Source of the DNA: Ramlibacter sp.
Lineage (GTDB): Bacteria > Pseudomonadota > Gammaproteobacteria > Burkholderiales > Burkholderiaceae_C
Direction of reading: 5' to 3'
Length of the DNA stretch: 64,000 bases
Assembly: GCA_021323335.1 (NCBI GenBank)
Contig: JAJTCN010000001.1
Coordinates: 186,001 to 250,000, forward strand
In this document: positions 18,012 to 27,622 of the stretch, piece by piece
Position numbering within the stretch: the first letter of the stretch is position 1
Layout: each line of letters begins with the position of its first letter
Program-made: the position numbers and the translations under genes
Notes under the pieces: model-generated
Told to the model about the DNA's origin: nothing
The model's database searches: none
The model's input: only the letters and a program-made list of their open reading frames with translations

Positions 18012-18711
18012 GAACGCCCAGGCCCTCACGTGTTCCACCTGCCAGGACGGCGACCCGTGTGCGCCTTGCGAACTGGCGAACCCGGACGACGCGGCGGACA
18101 CCGTCTCCTCGCGCCGGCGCGTGCGGCGCGGCGAGGCCTTGTTCCGCGAAGGTGATCCCTGCCTGGACTTCCTTGCGGTGCGATCCGGCATGTTCAAGAC
18201 CGTCATCACCGGTCCCGACGGGCACGAACACGTCACCGGCTTCCAGCTGGCCGGCGACGTGCTCGGTCTCGACGGGCTGGCGCAGGAGCGCCACGCCAGC
18301 CGGGCGATCGCCCTGGAGGATTCGGAAGTCGTCGTCCTGCCCTTGCACGGCGCCGGGCGGCGCGACCCCGGCCAGCTGGGGCGCCTGCTGCCGCGCCTCA
18401 TCGGCCGCGAGCTGGTGCGCAAGCAGAAGCTGAACCTGCTGCTGGCCAGCATGAACGCGCAGCAGCGCCTGGCTTCTTTTCTGCTGAACCTGTCGCGCCG
18501 GCTGCAGGTGCGGGGTTATTCGCCGGCCGAATTCCACCTGCGCATGTCGCGCGCCGACATCGGCAGCTATCTCGGGCTCCAGCTGGAGACGGTCAGCCGC
18601 ACGTTCTCGTCGCTGCAGCGGCGCGGCCTGATCGCCGTGCAGACCCGGCACGTGGTATTGCGCGATCGCGCGGCGCTGCTGCGGATGTTCGACGAAATTC
18701 CATCCGGGTGA
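18010..18711 (+). CDS. Crp/Fnr family regulator (Fnr-like)
   Basis: N-terminal 'CSTCQDGDPCAPC', cNMP-fold 'MFKTVITGPDGHEHVTGFQLAGDVLGLDGLA', HTH 'DIGSYLGLQLETVSRTFSSLQRRGLI' with ExxSR recognition motif. Confidence 0.9.
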   Translation: MNAQALTCSTCQDGDPCAPCELANPDDAADTVSSRRRVRRGEALFREGDPCLDFLAVRSGMFKTVITGPDGHEHVTGFQLAGDVLGLDGLAQERHASRAIALEDSEVVVLPLHGAGRRDPGQLGRLLPRLIGRELVRKQKLNLLLASMNAQQRLASFLLNLSRRLQVRGYSPAEFHLRMSRADIGSYLGLQLETVSRTFSSLQRRGLIAVQTRHVVLRDRAALLRMFDEIPSG

Positions 18712-18755
18712 TGCAGGCTGCGGCAACGGCACGGCTCGGCTAGACTGCGCCGTCC

Positions 18756-20978
18756 ATGCGCTTTCCCGGCCGTCCCGCCAGCATCCGCTCCCGCCTTGTC
18801 CTGCTGCTGCTGGCGCTCTGGCTCCCGGCGGTCATCGCCCTCGGCCTGCAGGCGCGCGGCGCCTACCTGCGCGAGGAGGCAGCGGCGCGGGGCGAGCTCC
18901 AGCAGCAGGCCTCCGCCCTCAGCTTCGCCGTGCAGGCCGAGCTCGACCGGCGGGTCAGCCTGGCCCGGGCGCTGGCCTCGCTGCCCTCGCTGAAGGCGCG
19001 CGATTTCCAGGCCTTCGAGCGCGTCGCGCGGCTGGCCACCGAAGGCACCGGCGATTCGGTGTTCCTGGTCGACCGGACCCGCCAGTACGTCTTCACGGCG
19101 CAGCCGCAATCCACCGTCGTTCCCCGCCGCCCCGGATCGCTGTTCGTCGAGCGCGACATGGGCGTGTCCTTCGTCCCCAGGGGGCCGGTGTCGGGCAATC
19201 CGGCCATCGCGGTGCTGGTGCCCGAAACGGGCCAGTCGCCGCCCGAATTCAACGTGGGCATCCCCTTCACGCCGGCGCGGGTGCTGGAGGTCATCAGGCA
19301 GCAGCCTTACCGGGAAGGCAGCACGGTGGCGGTGCTCGACGCGCAGCAGCGCGTCATGGGCCGCAATCGCGACGCCGAGCGCTGGCTCGGGATGCGCGCC
19401 AGCCATCCGGAGTTGCGCGCGCTCGCCGAGCGCGGCGGCAGCGGCTTCGTGCAGACCGTGACGCTGGACGGCGTCGCCAGCCTCACCTTCCTCGCGCCGC
19501 CCGGCCGTCACGGCTGGACGGCGCTGGTGGCGCTGCCCGAAGCCCAGCTCCTGCAGGCCGCGCAACAGCTGGCGCTGCGCGCCACCGCCGTCTCGGCGAT
19601 CCTGCTGGCACTGGGCCTCGGGCTGGCCGCGCTCGCGGCGCGGCGCATCAGCGGTCCGGTGCGAGCGCTCGAAGACGCGGCGGGCGAACTCCTCGCGCAA
19701 CGCGTTCCGGAGCCCCTGCATACCGGCCTGGCCGAGATCGACCGGGTGGGCGGCGTGCTGCACGGCGCGGGAGTGCGCGCCCGCGAGGCGGAGCAGGCGC
19801 TCGAATCGCGGGTCGCGCAGGCCGTCAGCGAAGCCCGCCGGGCGGAGGCGAGCCTGTTCGAGGCGCGCAAGCACGAGGCCATCGGCCGGCTGACCGGCGG
19901 CATCGCGCATGACTTCAACAACCTGCTGCAGACCATCAGCATGGGACTGCAGGTGGTCTTGCGCTCGGTTCCGCCCGGACGGCACACGCGGCCGCTTGAA
20001 GCGGCGATGGCCGCCTGCGGCAAGGCCGCCGAGCAGGTGCGCCAGATGCTGGCCTTCGGCCGCGCGCAGCAGTTGCGGCCGCAGCCGGTCGACCTGCCCG
20101 ACCTGCTGCTGCGAACCCGCGAGCTGACGGGCAAGGCGCTCGGCGAGCGGATCGAGCTGGTCGCGCACCTCGAGCCGTCACTGCCGGCCATCCTCGCGGA
20201 TCCGACGCAGCTCGAACTCGCGTTGCTGAACCTGGTGTTCAACGCACGGGACGCGATGCCCACCGGCGGCACCGTCACGCTGCGCGCGCGGGCCGTGCGC
20301 GACGACATCGGCGACGAGGCCGACGTGCCGCTGGTGCGCATCGACGTGGAGGACACCGGGCACGGCATGGACGCTCAGACGCTGGCGCGCGTGTTCGAGC
20401 CGTACTTCACCACCAAGCCCGTCGGGGCGGGAAGCGGCCTGGGGCTGCCGCAGGTGCAGGCGTTCGCGCGCCAGTCCGGCGGCGACGTCGGCATCACCAG
20501 CGCGCCGGGCCGGGGCACCTGCGTCACCTTGCTGCTGCCCGTGGCCCGGGGCCCGGCCGTGGTGCAGGTGGCGGGGGCGCCGCGCGAGCGGCATTCGCGC
20601 GGGCCGCTGCGCATCCTGATGGTGGAAGACGACGTGCTGGTGGCCTCCGTCGTCATGGCGGCGCTGGAGCACGAAGGCCACCACGTCAGGCTGTGCCGCA
20701 CGGCGGATGAAGCGCAGGCGCTGCTGGAGCAGGAGGACTGCGCCGCCGATATCCTGTTCACGGACATCATGATGCCCGGCGCCATGACGGGCCTCGACCT
20801 GGTGGAGTGGTGCCGCACGCATTGCCCGAAGCTGCCCGCGCTGGTGGCGACGGGCTACACGTCACGCACGCCGGACGGCGTGTGGAAGGTGCTGCGCAAG
20901 CCGTATGCGATGGACGACCTGCTGGATGCGCTGGACGCTTGCGCCGCGGCGGGGACGCCCGCGCCGCTGCCGGACTGA
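18756..20978 (+). CDS. Hybrid sensor histidine kinase with C-terminal receiver domain
   Basis: TM plus cache-like sensor, H-box 'LTGGIAHDFNNLLQTISMGLQ', HATPase 'FEPYFTTKPVGAGSGLGLPQVQAFARQSGG', receiver 'LRILMVEDDVLVASVVMAALEHEGH...ILFTDIMMPG'. Confidence 0.92.
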   Translation: MRFPGRPASIRSRLVLLLLALWLPAVIALGLQARGAYLREEAAARGELQQQASALSFAVQAELDRRVSLARALASLPSLKARDFQAFERVARLATEGTGDSVFLVDRTRQYVFTAQPQSTVVPRRPGSLFVERDMGVSFVPRGPVSGNPAIAVLVPETGQSPPEFNVGIPFTPARVLEVIRQQPYREGSTVAVLDAQQRVMGRNRDAERWLGMRASHPELRALAERGGSGFVQTVTLDGVASLTFLAPPGRHGWTALVALPEAQLLQAAQQLALRATAVSAILLALGLGLAALAARRISGPVRALEDAAGELLAQRVPEPLHTGLAEIDRVGGVLHGAGVRAREAEQALESRVAQAVSEARRAEASLFEARKHEAIGRLTGGIAHDFNNLLQTISMGLQVVLRSVPPGRHTRPLEAAMAACGKAAEQVRQMLAFGRAQQLRPQPVDLPDLLLRTRELTGKALGERIELVAHLEPSLPAILADPTQLELALLNLVFNARDAMPTGGTVTLRARAVRDDIGDEADVPLVRIDVEDTGHGMDAQTLARVFEPYFTTKPVGAGSGLGLPQVQAFARQSGGDVGITSAPGRGTCVTLLLPVARGPAVVQVAGAPRERHSRGPLRILMVEDDVLVASVVMAALEHEGHHVRLCRTADEAQALLEQEDCAADILFTDIMMPGAMTGLDLVEWCRTHCPKLPALVATGYTSRTPDGVWKVLRKPYAMDDLLDALDACAAAGTPAPLPD

Positions 20979-20986
20979 GCGCGGCC

Positions 20987-21490
20987 TCACATCCCCATCA
21001 TCGAGACCGTCAGCGGCCATGCATGGACACCCGGGCGGGCCGCGGCCGAGAGCTGGAACCGCACGCGCAGCGCCAGCGTTTCCGTCCAGAGGCCGTGGCG
21101 CGGCGCGCGGCGCGAGAGCGAGCCGCCGCCGGCGCTGACCACCAGCGGCGCGGATCCTCCTTGCACGAGCGCCTCGCGCACCTGTTCGCCCTGGTTCTGC
21201 AAGGCGAGCGTATAGCCCTCCGGCACGTTGCTGCGCACGGTCACTTCCAGGGGGGACGCCACGTCCACGTAGCCTCTTTGCACGTCGCTTTCGGAGATGG
21301 TCAGCGACTGCGGCGCATTCATGCGAATCGCTGTGTGCCGCTTGACCACCACGCTCACGTGCAGGGTGCCCTGCGCGCTGGTGCCGCCGGCCGTCGCGTC
21401 GAACGCCGTGGCGCAGAGCAGGCTGGCCGCCAATGCCATGGAAGCCAGGGGGTACAGCGTCCTGCGGGTGTTCTGCTCCGGCATGTTCAT
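20987..21490 (-). CDS. Secreted hypothetical protein
   Basis: Signal-peptide-like N-terminus 'RRTLYPLASMALAASLLCATAFDATAGG', beta-rich remainder. Confidence 0.65.
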   Translation of the reverse strand: MNMPEQNTRRTLYPLASMALAASLLCATAFDATAGGTSAQGTLHVSVVVKRHTAIRMNAPQSLTISESDVQRGYVDVASPLEVTVRSNVPEGYTLALQNQGEQVREALVQGGSAPLVVSAGGGSLSRRAPRHGLWTETLALRVRFQLSAAARPGVHAWPLTVSMMGM

Positions 21491-21544
21491 GCCCCAAAGA
21501 TAGAACGGCCATCGCCGCGCGGATTAAGCGAAGCGGTCGCGACG

Positions 21545-21563
21545 ACTAGGTCAACTTCCTAGT
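21545..21563. promoter_or_regulatory. Perfect inverted repeat ACTAGG-N7-CCTAGT (candidate operator)
   Basis: ACTAGGTCAACTTCCTAGT in the divergent intergenic region between 20987-21490 (-) and 21816 (+). Confidence 0.4.
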
Positions 21564-21815
21564 GTGCGCCGAAATGAATCCGTTCGGGCTACTCATCCGG
21601 GCAAATACCCATGGGGCCCATGCCGGATTGGGTTTCCAGCCCGGCAGTAGCGGGTCCTATACTCCGGTCCATGCTGCAGCGAACGCCCGCACATTCCTGA
21701 GCCCGGCGGTCGCCACTTCCCCTTTCAAGCGCCATCCATCGACCGCCGGGCACCCGCCCGGCGCGTTCGCGAGCCGCGCCCGCCGGCGTGGGTTCGCACC
21801 GAATGGAGTGCTTCC

Positions 21816-22217
21816 ATGCATGCTTCCCCCCACGGCGAGCGCAAGCTCACCGAGCTCGACTTCACCCGCCTGAAGAAATTCACCGCGCGCGGCGCGCTGC
21901 CGCAGCTGGAGTCCATCCTGGACGAGGCCGACATCGTCCCCGCGCGGTCCATTCCCCCCGAAGTGGTGACGATGTACGCGCAATTCGTCGTCCTCGACCT
22001 GAAGCTGGAACGGCGGCAGGTGATGGTGCTTTGCTATCCCCCGGACGCGGAGCCCGCCCGGGGCTTCATCTCCGTGTGCTCGCCCGCCGGCATGGGCCTC
22101 ATCGGACTGCCGGTGGGCGCCATCGCGCAGTGGAACGGCCCGGGCGGCGTGGAAAGCCTGGTGCAGATCGAGAAGATCCTGTTCCAGCCCGAAGCCACGG
22201 GCGATTACGTCACGTAG
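21816..22217 (+). CDS. Rnk-like / GreA-GreB C-terminal domain protein
   Basis: 'LPQLESILDEADIVPARSIPPEVVTMYAQFVVLDLKLERRQVMVLCYPPDAEPARGFISVCSPAGMGLIGLPVGAIAQW' matches the Rnk/GreA C-terminal pattern. Confidence 0.7.
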   Translation: MHASPHGERKLTELDFTRLKKFTARGALPQLESILDEADIVPARSIPPEVVTMYAQFVVLDLKLERRQVMVLCYPPDAEPARGFISVCSPAGMGLIGLPVGAIAQWNGPGGVESLVQIEKILFQPEATGDYVT

Positions 22218-22237
22218 GCTGCGCATAAACTGGCCGC

Positions 22238-25138
22238 ATGGCGTTGTGGTGGATGATCCTGCTCCCCTTCGCAGGGAGCCTGCTGGCGGCGCTGCTGCCG
22301 ACGCGTGCGCGCAATTGGGAGTCCCTGCTGGCCGGCGGCATCGCGCTGGCGGTCGCGGCCGGCCTCGCGTTCCAGTACGGCGCCGTCGCTTCCGGCGCCG
22401 TGGTGCGCGACACGGTGCAGTGGCTGCCGAGCCTGGGCATCGACCTGGTCGTGCGCATCGACGGCTTCGCCTGGATGTTCGGCCTGCTCGTGAGCGGCAT
22501 CGGCGCGCTGGTGGTGCTGTACGCCCGCTACTACCTGTCGCCCGATGATCCGGCGGCGCGCTTCTATTCGCTCCTGCTCGGGTTCATGGGCGCCATGCTG
22601 GGCGTGGTGCTGTCCGGGAACCTGGTGCAGCTGGTGGTGTTCTGGGAACTCACCAGCCTGTTCTCCTTCCTGCTGATCGGCTACTGGCAGCACCGCCGGG
22701 ACGCGCGCCGCGGCGCCCGCCTGGCGTTCATCGTCACCGCCACCGGCGGCCTCGCCTTGCTGGCCGGCGTCTTGCTGCTCGGACACGTGGTGGGCAGCTA
22801 CGAACTGGACGCCGTGCTGGCCGCCGGCGACAAGGTGCGGGCGCATGCGCTCTACCTCCCGATCCTGGTGCTGGTGCTGCTCGGCACCTTGACCAAGAGC
22901 GCGCAGTTCCCGTTCCACTTCTGGCTGCCGCATGCCATGGCCGCGCCGACACCCGTCTCCGCCTACCTGCATTCGGCCACCATGGTGAAGGCGGGCGTGT
23001 TCCTGATGGCGCGCCTGTGGCCGGTGCTGGCGGGCACCGACGCGTGGTTCTACCTGGTCGGCGGGGCCGGCCTGGTGACGCTGCTGCTGGGGGCCTACAT
23101 CGCGATGTTCCAGAACGACCTGAAGGGCGTGCTGGCGTATTCGACCATCAGCCACCTGGGGCTCATCACCTTGCTGCTGGGCCTGTCCAGCCCGCTGGCC
23201 GCCGTCGCCGCGGTGTTCCACATCATCAACCACGCGACCTTCAAGGCCTCGCTGTTCATGGCCGTCGGCATCATCGACCACGAGACCGGCACGCGCGACA
23301 TGCGGCGGCTGCACGGCCTGCTCCCCGCCATGCCGCGCACCGGGACGCTGGCGATCATCGCCTGCGCCGCGATGGGCGGCGTGCCGCTGCTCAATGGCTT
23401 CCTGTCCAAGGAGATGTTCTTCTCCGAGACGGTGCTGGTGCAGTTCTCGCCGCTCGTCGAGTTCGGCCTGCCGCTGGCGGCGACCGTCGCCGGCGTCTTC
23501 GCGGTGGTGTATTCGCTGCGCATCGGCCACCACGTGTTCTTCGGCCCGCCGCCGGACAAGGTGCCGCGCACGCCGCACGAGCCGGCCGCGTGGATGCGGG
23601 TGCCGGTGGCCTTGCTGGTGGCGGCCTGCCTGGTGGTCGGCATCGTGCCCAACCTGTCCATCGGCAACATCCTGGCGCTGGCCGCCGCGCCGGTGGTCGG
23701 CGGCGCCTTGCCGCAGTACAGCCTGTCGATCTGGCATGGCTTCAACGCGCCCTTCGCCATGAGCCTGGTGGCCTTGCTGGGCGGATCGTGGCTGTACGTC
23801 GTGTTTCGCAAGCGCCGCACCCAGGACGGGCTGCGCTCGGCGCCCGGAATCGGCAGGCTGGATGGCCGCCGCATCTTCGAGGCGGTGCTGGTCGGCCTGT
23901 TCGCCGCCGCCCGCAAGGTCCTGCGCCATACCAGCAGCCGCCACCTGCAGCAGCAGGTGCTGTGGATGCTGGTGGTCGCCGGCGCCGCCGCTCTGGCTTC
24001 CGCATTGGTGGTGCCGCTGGAGTGGGGCTCGCGCGAGCGCGTCCCCGTCACCATCGACTTCGTGCTGCTCTGGCTGGTGGGGGCGGCGGCCGCCATCGGC
24101 GCCGCGTGGCAGGCCCGGGCCCACCGGCTGTTCGCGCTGACCCTGCTCGGCATCGTCGGCATCGTCGTCAGCGTCACCTTCGCCTGGTTCTCCGCGCCCG
24201 ACCTCGCGTTGACCCAGATCGCCGTCGAGACGGTGACGACCGTGTTCTTCCTGCTCGGGCTGCGCTGGCTGCCCAAGCCGCAGGAACAGGAGACCAACGA
24301 AACCCGCGTGCGCGCCGACTGGCGGCGCGGCCGCGACCTGGTGCTGTCGTTGCTGGCGGGCGCCGGCCTGGCCGCCGTGTCGTATGCGCTGCTCACGCGC
24401 ACCGGTGCGCAGAGCATCTCCCCCTTCTACCTGGACAAGGCCTTGCCGGAAGGCGGCGGCCGCAACGTCGTCAACGTGATGCTGGTCGACTTCCGCGCCT
24501 TCGACACGCTCGGCGAGATCACGGTGCTGGCCACCGTGGGCCTGGCGGTCTATGCCTTGCTGCGGCGCTTCCGGCCGCCGCGCGAAGTCACGGTCCTGCC
24601 GCCGCAGCAACGGGTGCTGCCGCCGGACGCCGAGACGGACCTGGTCAGGCCGCAGGACCTGCCGCAGGAGGAGGACGTCGCGCGCGGGTACCTGCTGGTG
24701 CCGGCGGTGCTGGTGCGGCTGATGCTGCCGATCTCCGTGGTGGTGGCGTTCCATCTTCTGCTGCGCGGCCACAACCTGCCGGGCGGCGGCTTCGTCGCGG
24801 GGCTGGTGGTGAGCATCGCCTTCCTGGCGCAATACCTCGTGAGCGGCACGCAGTGGGTGGAGTCGCGGCTGCGGATCGATCCGCCGGCATGGGCCGCCGC
24901 CGGGCTCGTGCTGGCCGTCCTCACCGGCCTCGGCTCGCTGATGCTCGGGTACCCGCTGCTCACCACGCACACGGCGCACGTGACTTGGCCGCTGCTGGGC
25001 GACCTGCACCTGCCGAGCGCGGCCATCTTCGACCTGGGCGTGTTCGCGGTGGTGCTCGGCTCGACGATGCTGCTGCTGACCGCGCTGGGCCACCAGTCCC
25101 TGCGCGCGCGCCGGCGCGGCACCGGGATGGGAAGCTGA
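22238..25138 (+). CDS. mrpA: Monovalent cation/H+ antiporter subunit A (fused A/B type)
   Basis: NuoL-like 'FWELTSLFSFLLIGYW...FPFHFWLPHAMAAPTPVSAYLHSATMVKAGVFLMARL' and C-terminal MrpB-like 'LLRGHNLPGGGFVAGLVVSIAFLAQYL'. Confidence 0.93.
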   Translation: MALWWMILLPFAGSLLAALLPTRARNWESLLAGGIALAVAAGLAFQYGAVASGAVVRDTVQWLPSLGIDLVVRIDGFAWMFGLLVSGIGALVVLYARYYLSPDDPAARFYSLLLGFMGAMLGVVLSGNLVQLVVFWELTSLFSFLLIGYWQHRRDARRGARLAFIVTATGGLALLAGVLLLGHVVGSYELDAVLAAGDKVRAHALYLPILVLVLLGTLTKSAQFPFHFWLPHAMAAPTPVSAYLHSATMVKAGVFLMARLWPVLAGTDAWFYLVGGAGLVTLLLGAYIAMFQNDLKGVLAYSTISHLGLITLLLGLSSPLAAVAAVFHIINHATFKASLFMAVGIIDHETGTRDMRRLHGLLPAMPRTGTLAIIACAAMGGVPLLNGFLSKEMFFSETVLVQFSPLVEFGLPLAATVAGVFAVVYSLRIGHHVFFGPPPDKVPRTPHEPAAWMRVPVALLVAACLVVGIVPNLSIGNILALAAAPVVGGALPQYSLSIWHGFNAPFAMSLVALLGGSWLYVVFRKRRTQDGLRSAPGIGRLDGRRIFEAVLVGLFAAARKVLRHTSSRHLQQQVLWMLVVAGAAALASALVVPLEWGSRERVPVTIDFVLLWLVGAAAAIGAAWQARAHRLFALTLLGIVGIVVSVTFAWFSAPDLALTQIAVETVTTVFFLLGLRWLPKPQEQETNETRVRADWRRGRDLVLSLLAGAGLAAVSYALLTRTGAQSISPFYLDKALPEGGGRNVVNVMLVDFRAFDTLGEITVLATVGLAVYALLRRFRPPREVTVLPPQQRVLPPDAETDLVRPQDLPQEEDVARGYLLVPAVLVRLMLPISVVVAFHLLLRGHNLPGGGFVAGLVVSIAFLAQYLVSGTQWVESRLRIDPPAWAAAGLVLAVLTGLGSLMLGYPLLTTHTAHVTWPLLGDLHLPSAAIFDLGVFAVVLGSTMLLLTALGHQSLRARRRGTGMGS

Positions 25139-25482
25139 TGGAAGTCGTCATCGCCCTGGCCATCGGGGTCCTCACCTCGGCCGGCGTCTGGCTCGTGCTC
25201 AGGCCGCGCACCTTCCAGGTCCTGGTGGGCCTGGCGCTGCTGTCGTACGCCACCAACCTGTTCATCTTCAGCGTCGGCAGCCTGTCGATCGGCAAGGAGC
25301 CGATCGTCAAGCCGGGCGTCGTTGCGGACCTGGTGCAGTACACCGACCCGTTGCCGCAATCGCTGGTGCTCACGGCGATCGTCATCGGCTTCGCCACCAC
25401 CGCGCTGTTCCTGGTGGTCCTGCTGGCGCTGCGCGGACTGACCGACAGCGACCACGTGGACGGCGAGGAGGAGCGGCCGTGA
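25138..25482 (+). CDS. mrpC: Monovalent cation/H+ antiporter subunit C
   Basis: 'MEVVIALAIGVLTSAGVWLVLRPRTFQVLVGLALLSYATNLFIFSVG...DPLPQSLVLTAIVIGFATTALFLVVLL' (NuoK-like). Confidence 0.92.
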   Translation: MEVVIALAIGVLTSAGVWLVLRPRTFQVLVGLALLSYATNLFIFSVGSLSIGKEPIVKPGVVADLVQYTDPLPQSLVLTAIVIGFATTALFLVVLLALRGLTDSDHVDGEEERP

Positions 25483-27137
25483 GCGGATCGCTGCCGGCCG
25501 CCGCCCACCTGCTCGCCGTGCCGGTGCTGCTGCCGCTGGCGACGGCGGCGCTCCTGATCGGCATCGGCGACCGGCAACGCCGGGCCAAGGCCGGCCTGAA
25601 CGTGGTGTCGATGCTGGCCAGCCTGCTGCTGGCCGCGTGGCTCGTCGCGCGCGTCGCGGCGACCCCCGAAAGCCTGGCCGTCTACCTGCCCGGCAACTGG
25701 CCGGTGCCGTTCGGCATCGTGCTGGTGCTGGACCCGCTGGCCGCCGGGATGCTGCTGCTGGCCGCGGCCGGCGGCGTGGCCGCGGTGCTGTTCTCGCTGG
25801 CGCGCTGGCATCGCGCCAGCGTCCACTTCCACCCCCTGCTGCAACTGCAGCTGGCCGGCCTGAACGGCGCCTTCCTCACCGGCGACCTGTTCAACCTCTT
25901 CGTGTTCTTCGAGGTGCTGCTGGCGGCGTCCTATGGCCTGCTGCTGCACGGCGGCGGCACCAGCCGCGTGCGTCCCGGCCTGCACTACATCGTGGTCAAC
26001 CTGCTGGCCTCCTTCCTGTTCCTGATCGGCGTCGCGCTGGTGTACGGCGTGACCGGCACGCTGAACATGGCGGACATCGCCCAGAAGCTGCCGCTGGCGC
26101 CGCGCGAAGACCTGGGGCTGCTGCACGCGGGCGCGGCCTTGCTGGCCGTCGCCTTCCTCGCCAAGGCGGCGTTCTGGCCCCTGAACTTCTGGCTGCCGGC
26201 GGCGTATTCGGCCGCCAGCGCGCCGTCGGCGGCGATGTTCGCGGTGCTCACCAAGGTCGGTGCGTACGCCGTCCTGCGCACCTGGACGCTGTGCTTCCCA
26301 GTCACCGCCGGCGTCTCCGCGCATTTCGGCAGCGGCCTGCTGGTCTGGGGCGGCCTGGCGACGCTGGCCCTGGGCGCCGTCGGCATGCTGCGCTCCCAGC
26401 AACTCGGGCGCGTCGGCGGCTACAGCATCATCATGTCGTCCGGCATGGTGATCGCCGCCGCCGGACTGGACCATCCCGCGCTCACGGCGGGTGCCTTGTT
26501 CTACCTGGCCAGTTCCACCCTCGGCGCCGCGGCGCTGTTCCTGCTGGCGGAACTGGTGGAGCGCGGGCGCCAGGCCGAAGTGGACCCGCCGGTGCCGGAC
26601 CTCGGCGAACGGCTGCCCGCCTTCGGCGAAGCGGTGCGGACCGACGTGGTGAACCTGGACGACCAGGAGGTCCCGCTGGTGGGCCGTGCCATCCCCGCGT
26701 CCGTCGCCTTCCTCGCCGCCAGCTTCCTGCTGTGCGCGCTGGTCGTCGCCGGGCTGCCGCCGCTGTCGGGGTTCGTGGGCAAGGTCGCCATCCTGCAGGG
26801 CATCCTGGAGCGGCAGGCACCGGTCGCCGGAGCGGATGCGGCATGGGTGCTGTTCGTCCTGGTCTTCGTCTCCAGCCTGGCCGCGTCCATCGCGCTCGTG
26901 CGGGCCTTCATCGCGCACTTCTGGGCGGTGCGCGGCCGGCCGCCCCAGGCGTTGCGCCTGGTGGAGGTCGCGCCGGTGACGCTGCTGCTCGCGGGCTGCA
27001 TGGCCCTGGCCGCCGGCGGCGAGCACGTGCTGCGGTTCACGCGGGCGGCGGCCGACTCCCTGCATGCGCCGGGCGGGTACATCGGCGCCGTGATGGACAC
27101 GCAGCCGGTGCCCGGGCCCGCGGGGGCAGCGCGATGA
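25479..27137 (+). CDS. mrpD: Monovalent cation/H+ antiporter subunit D
   Basis: 'FNLFVFFEVLLAASYGLLLHG...FLAKAAFWPLNFWLPAAYSAASAPSAAMFAVLTKVGAYAVLR' (NuoN/M-like). Confidence 0.92.
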   Translation: MSGSLPAAAHLLAVPVLLPLATAALLIGIGDRQRRAKAGLNVVSMLASLLLAAWLVARVAATPESLAVYLPGNWPVPFGIVLVLDPLAAGMLLLAAAGGVAAVLFSLARWHRASVHFHPLLQLQLAGLNGAFLTGDLFNLFVFFEVLLAASYGLLLHGGGTSRVRPGLHYIVVNLLASFLFLIGVALVYGVTGTLNMADIAQKLPLAPREDLGLLHAGAALLAVAFLAKAAFWPLNFWLPAAYSAASAPSAAMFAVLTKVGAYAVLRTWTLCFPVTAGVSAHFGSGLLVWGGLATLALGAVGMLRSQQLGRVGGYSIIMSSGMVIAAAGLDHPALTAGALFYLASSTLGAAALFLLAELVERGRQAEVDPPVPDLGERLPAFGEAVRTDVVNLDDQEVPLVGRAIPASVAFLAASFLLCALVVAGLPPLSGFVGKVAILQGILERQAPVAGADAAWVLFVLVFVSSLAASIALVRAFIAHFWAVRGRPPQALRLVEVAPVTLLLAGCMALAAGGEHVLRFTRAAADSLHAPGGYIGAVMDTQPVPGPAGAAR

Positions 27138-27622
27138 ACCGCTGGTTTCCTTCCCCGTTCCTGTCCGTCGCGCTGTGGGCGCTCTGGCTGCTGCTCAACG
27201 ATTCGCTGGCGCCGGCGCACCTGCTGCTCGGCGCCTTCGTGGGGTGGCTGGCCCCGGTGCTGATCGCTCCGCTCAAGCCACGGGGGCCCAGCGTGCACAA
27301 GCCGGTGGTGCTGGCGCGCCTGGTGCTGCGCGTGGGTCGCGACGTGGTGCTGTCCGCGCTCGAGGTCGCCGGCGGCATCCTGCGTTCGGCGCGCACGCCG
27401 CCACGCGGCGCATTCGTCAGCGTGCCGCTGGACCTGCGGGACCCGCACGGGCTGGCCGCGCTGGCCATCATCACGGCGGTGGTGCCGGGCACCGTCTGGT
27501 CCGAGCTGGCGGCCGACGGCTCGACCTTGCTGATCCACGTCTTCGACCTGGAGGACGAGGCCGCCTTCATCGCGCACTACAAGGGGCGCTACGAGCTTCC
27601 GCTCAAGGAGATCTTCGAATGA
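27134..27622 (+). CDS. mrpE: Na+/H+ antiporter subunit E
   Basis: 'MNRWFPSPFLSVALWALWLLLNDSLAPAHLLLGAFVGW...TAVVPGTVWSELAADGSTLLIHVFDLEDE'. Confidence 0.9.
   Translation: MNRWFPSPFLSVALWALWLLLNDSLAPAHLLLGAFVGWLAPVLIAPLKPRGPSVHKPVVLARLVLRVGRDVVLSALEVAGGILRSARTPPRGAFVSVPLDLRDPHGLAALAIITAVVPGTVWSELAADGSTLLIHVFDLEDEAAFIAHYKGRYELPLKEIFE

Noticed and set aside
22205-25093. 962-aa minus-strand ORF antisense to mrpA
   Set aside because: GC-rich codon-bias shadow ORF (His/Arg/Gln/Gly-rich, no recognisable domain); the plus-strand MrpA frame is unambiguous.
24960-27065. 701-aa minus-strand ORF antisense to mrpC/mrpD
   Set aside because: Same shadow-ORF composition; overlaps clearly conserved antiporter genes.
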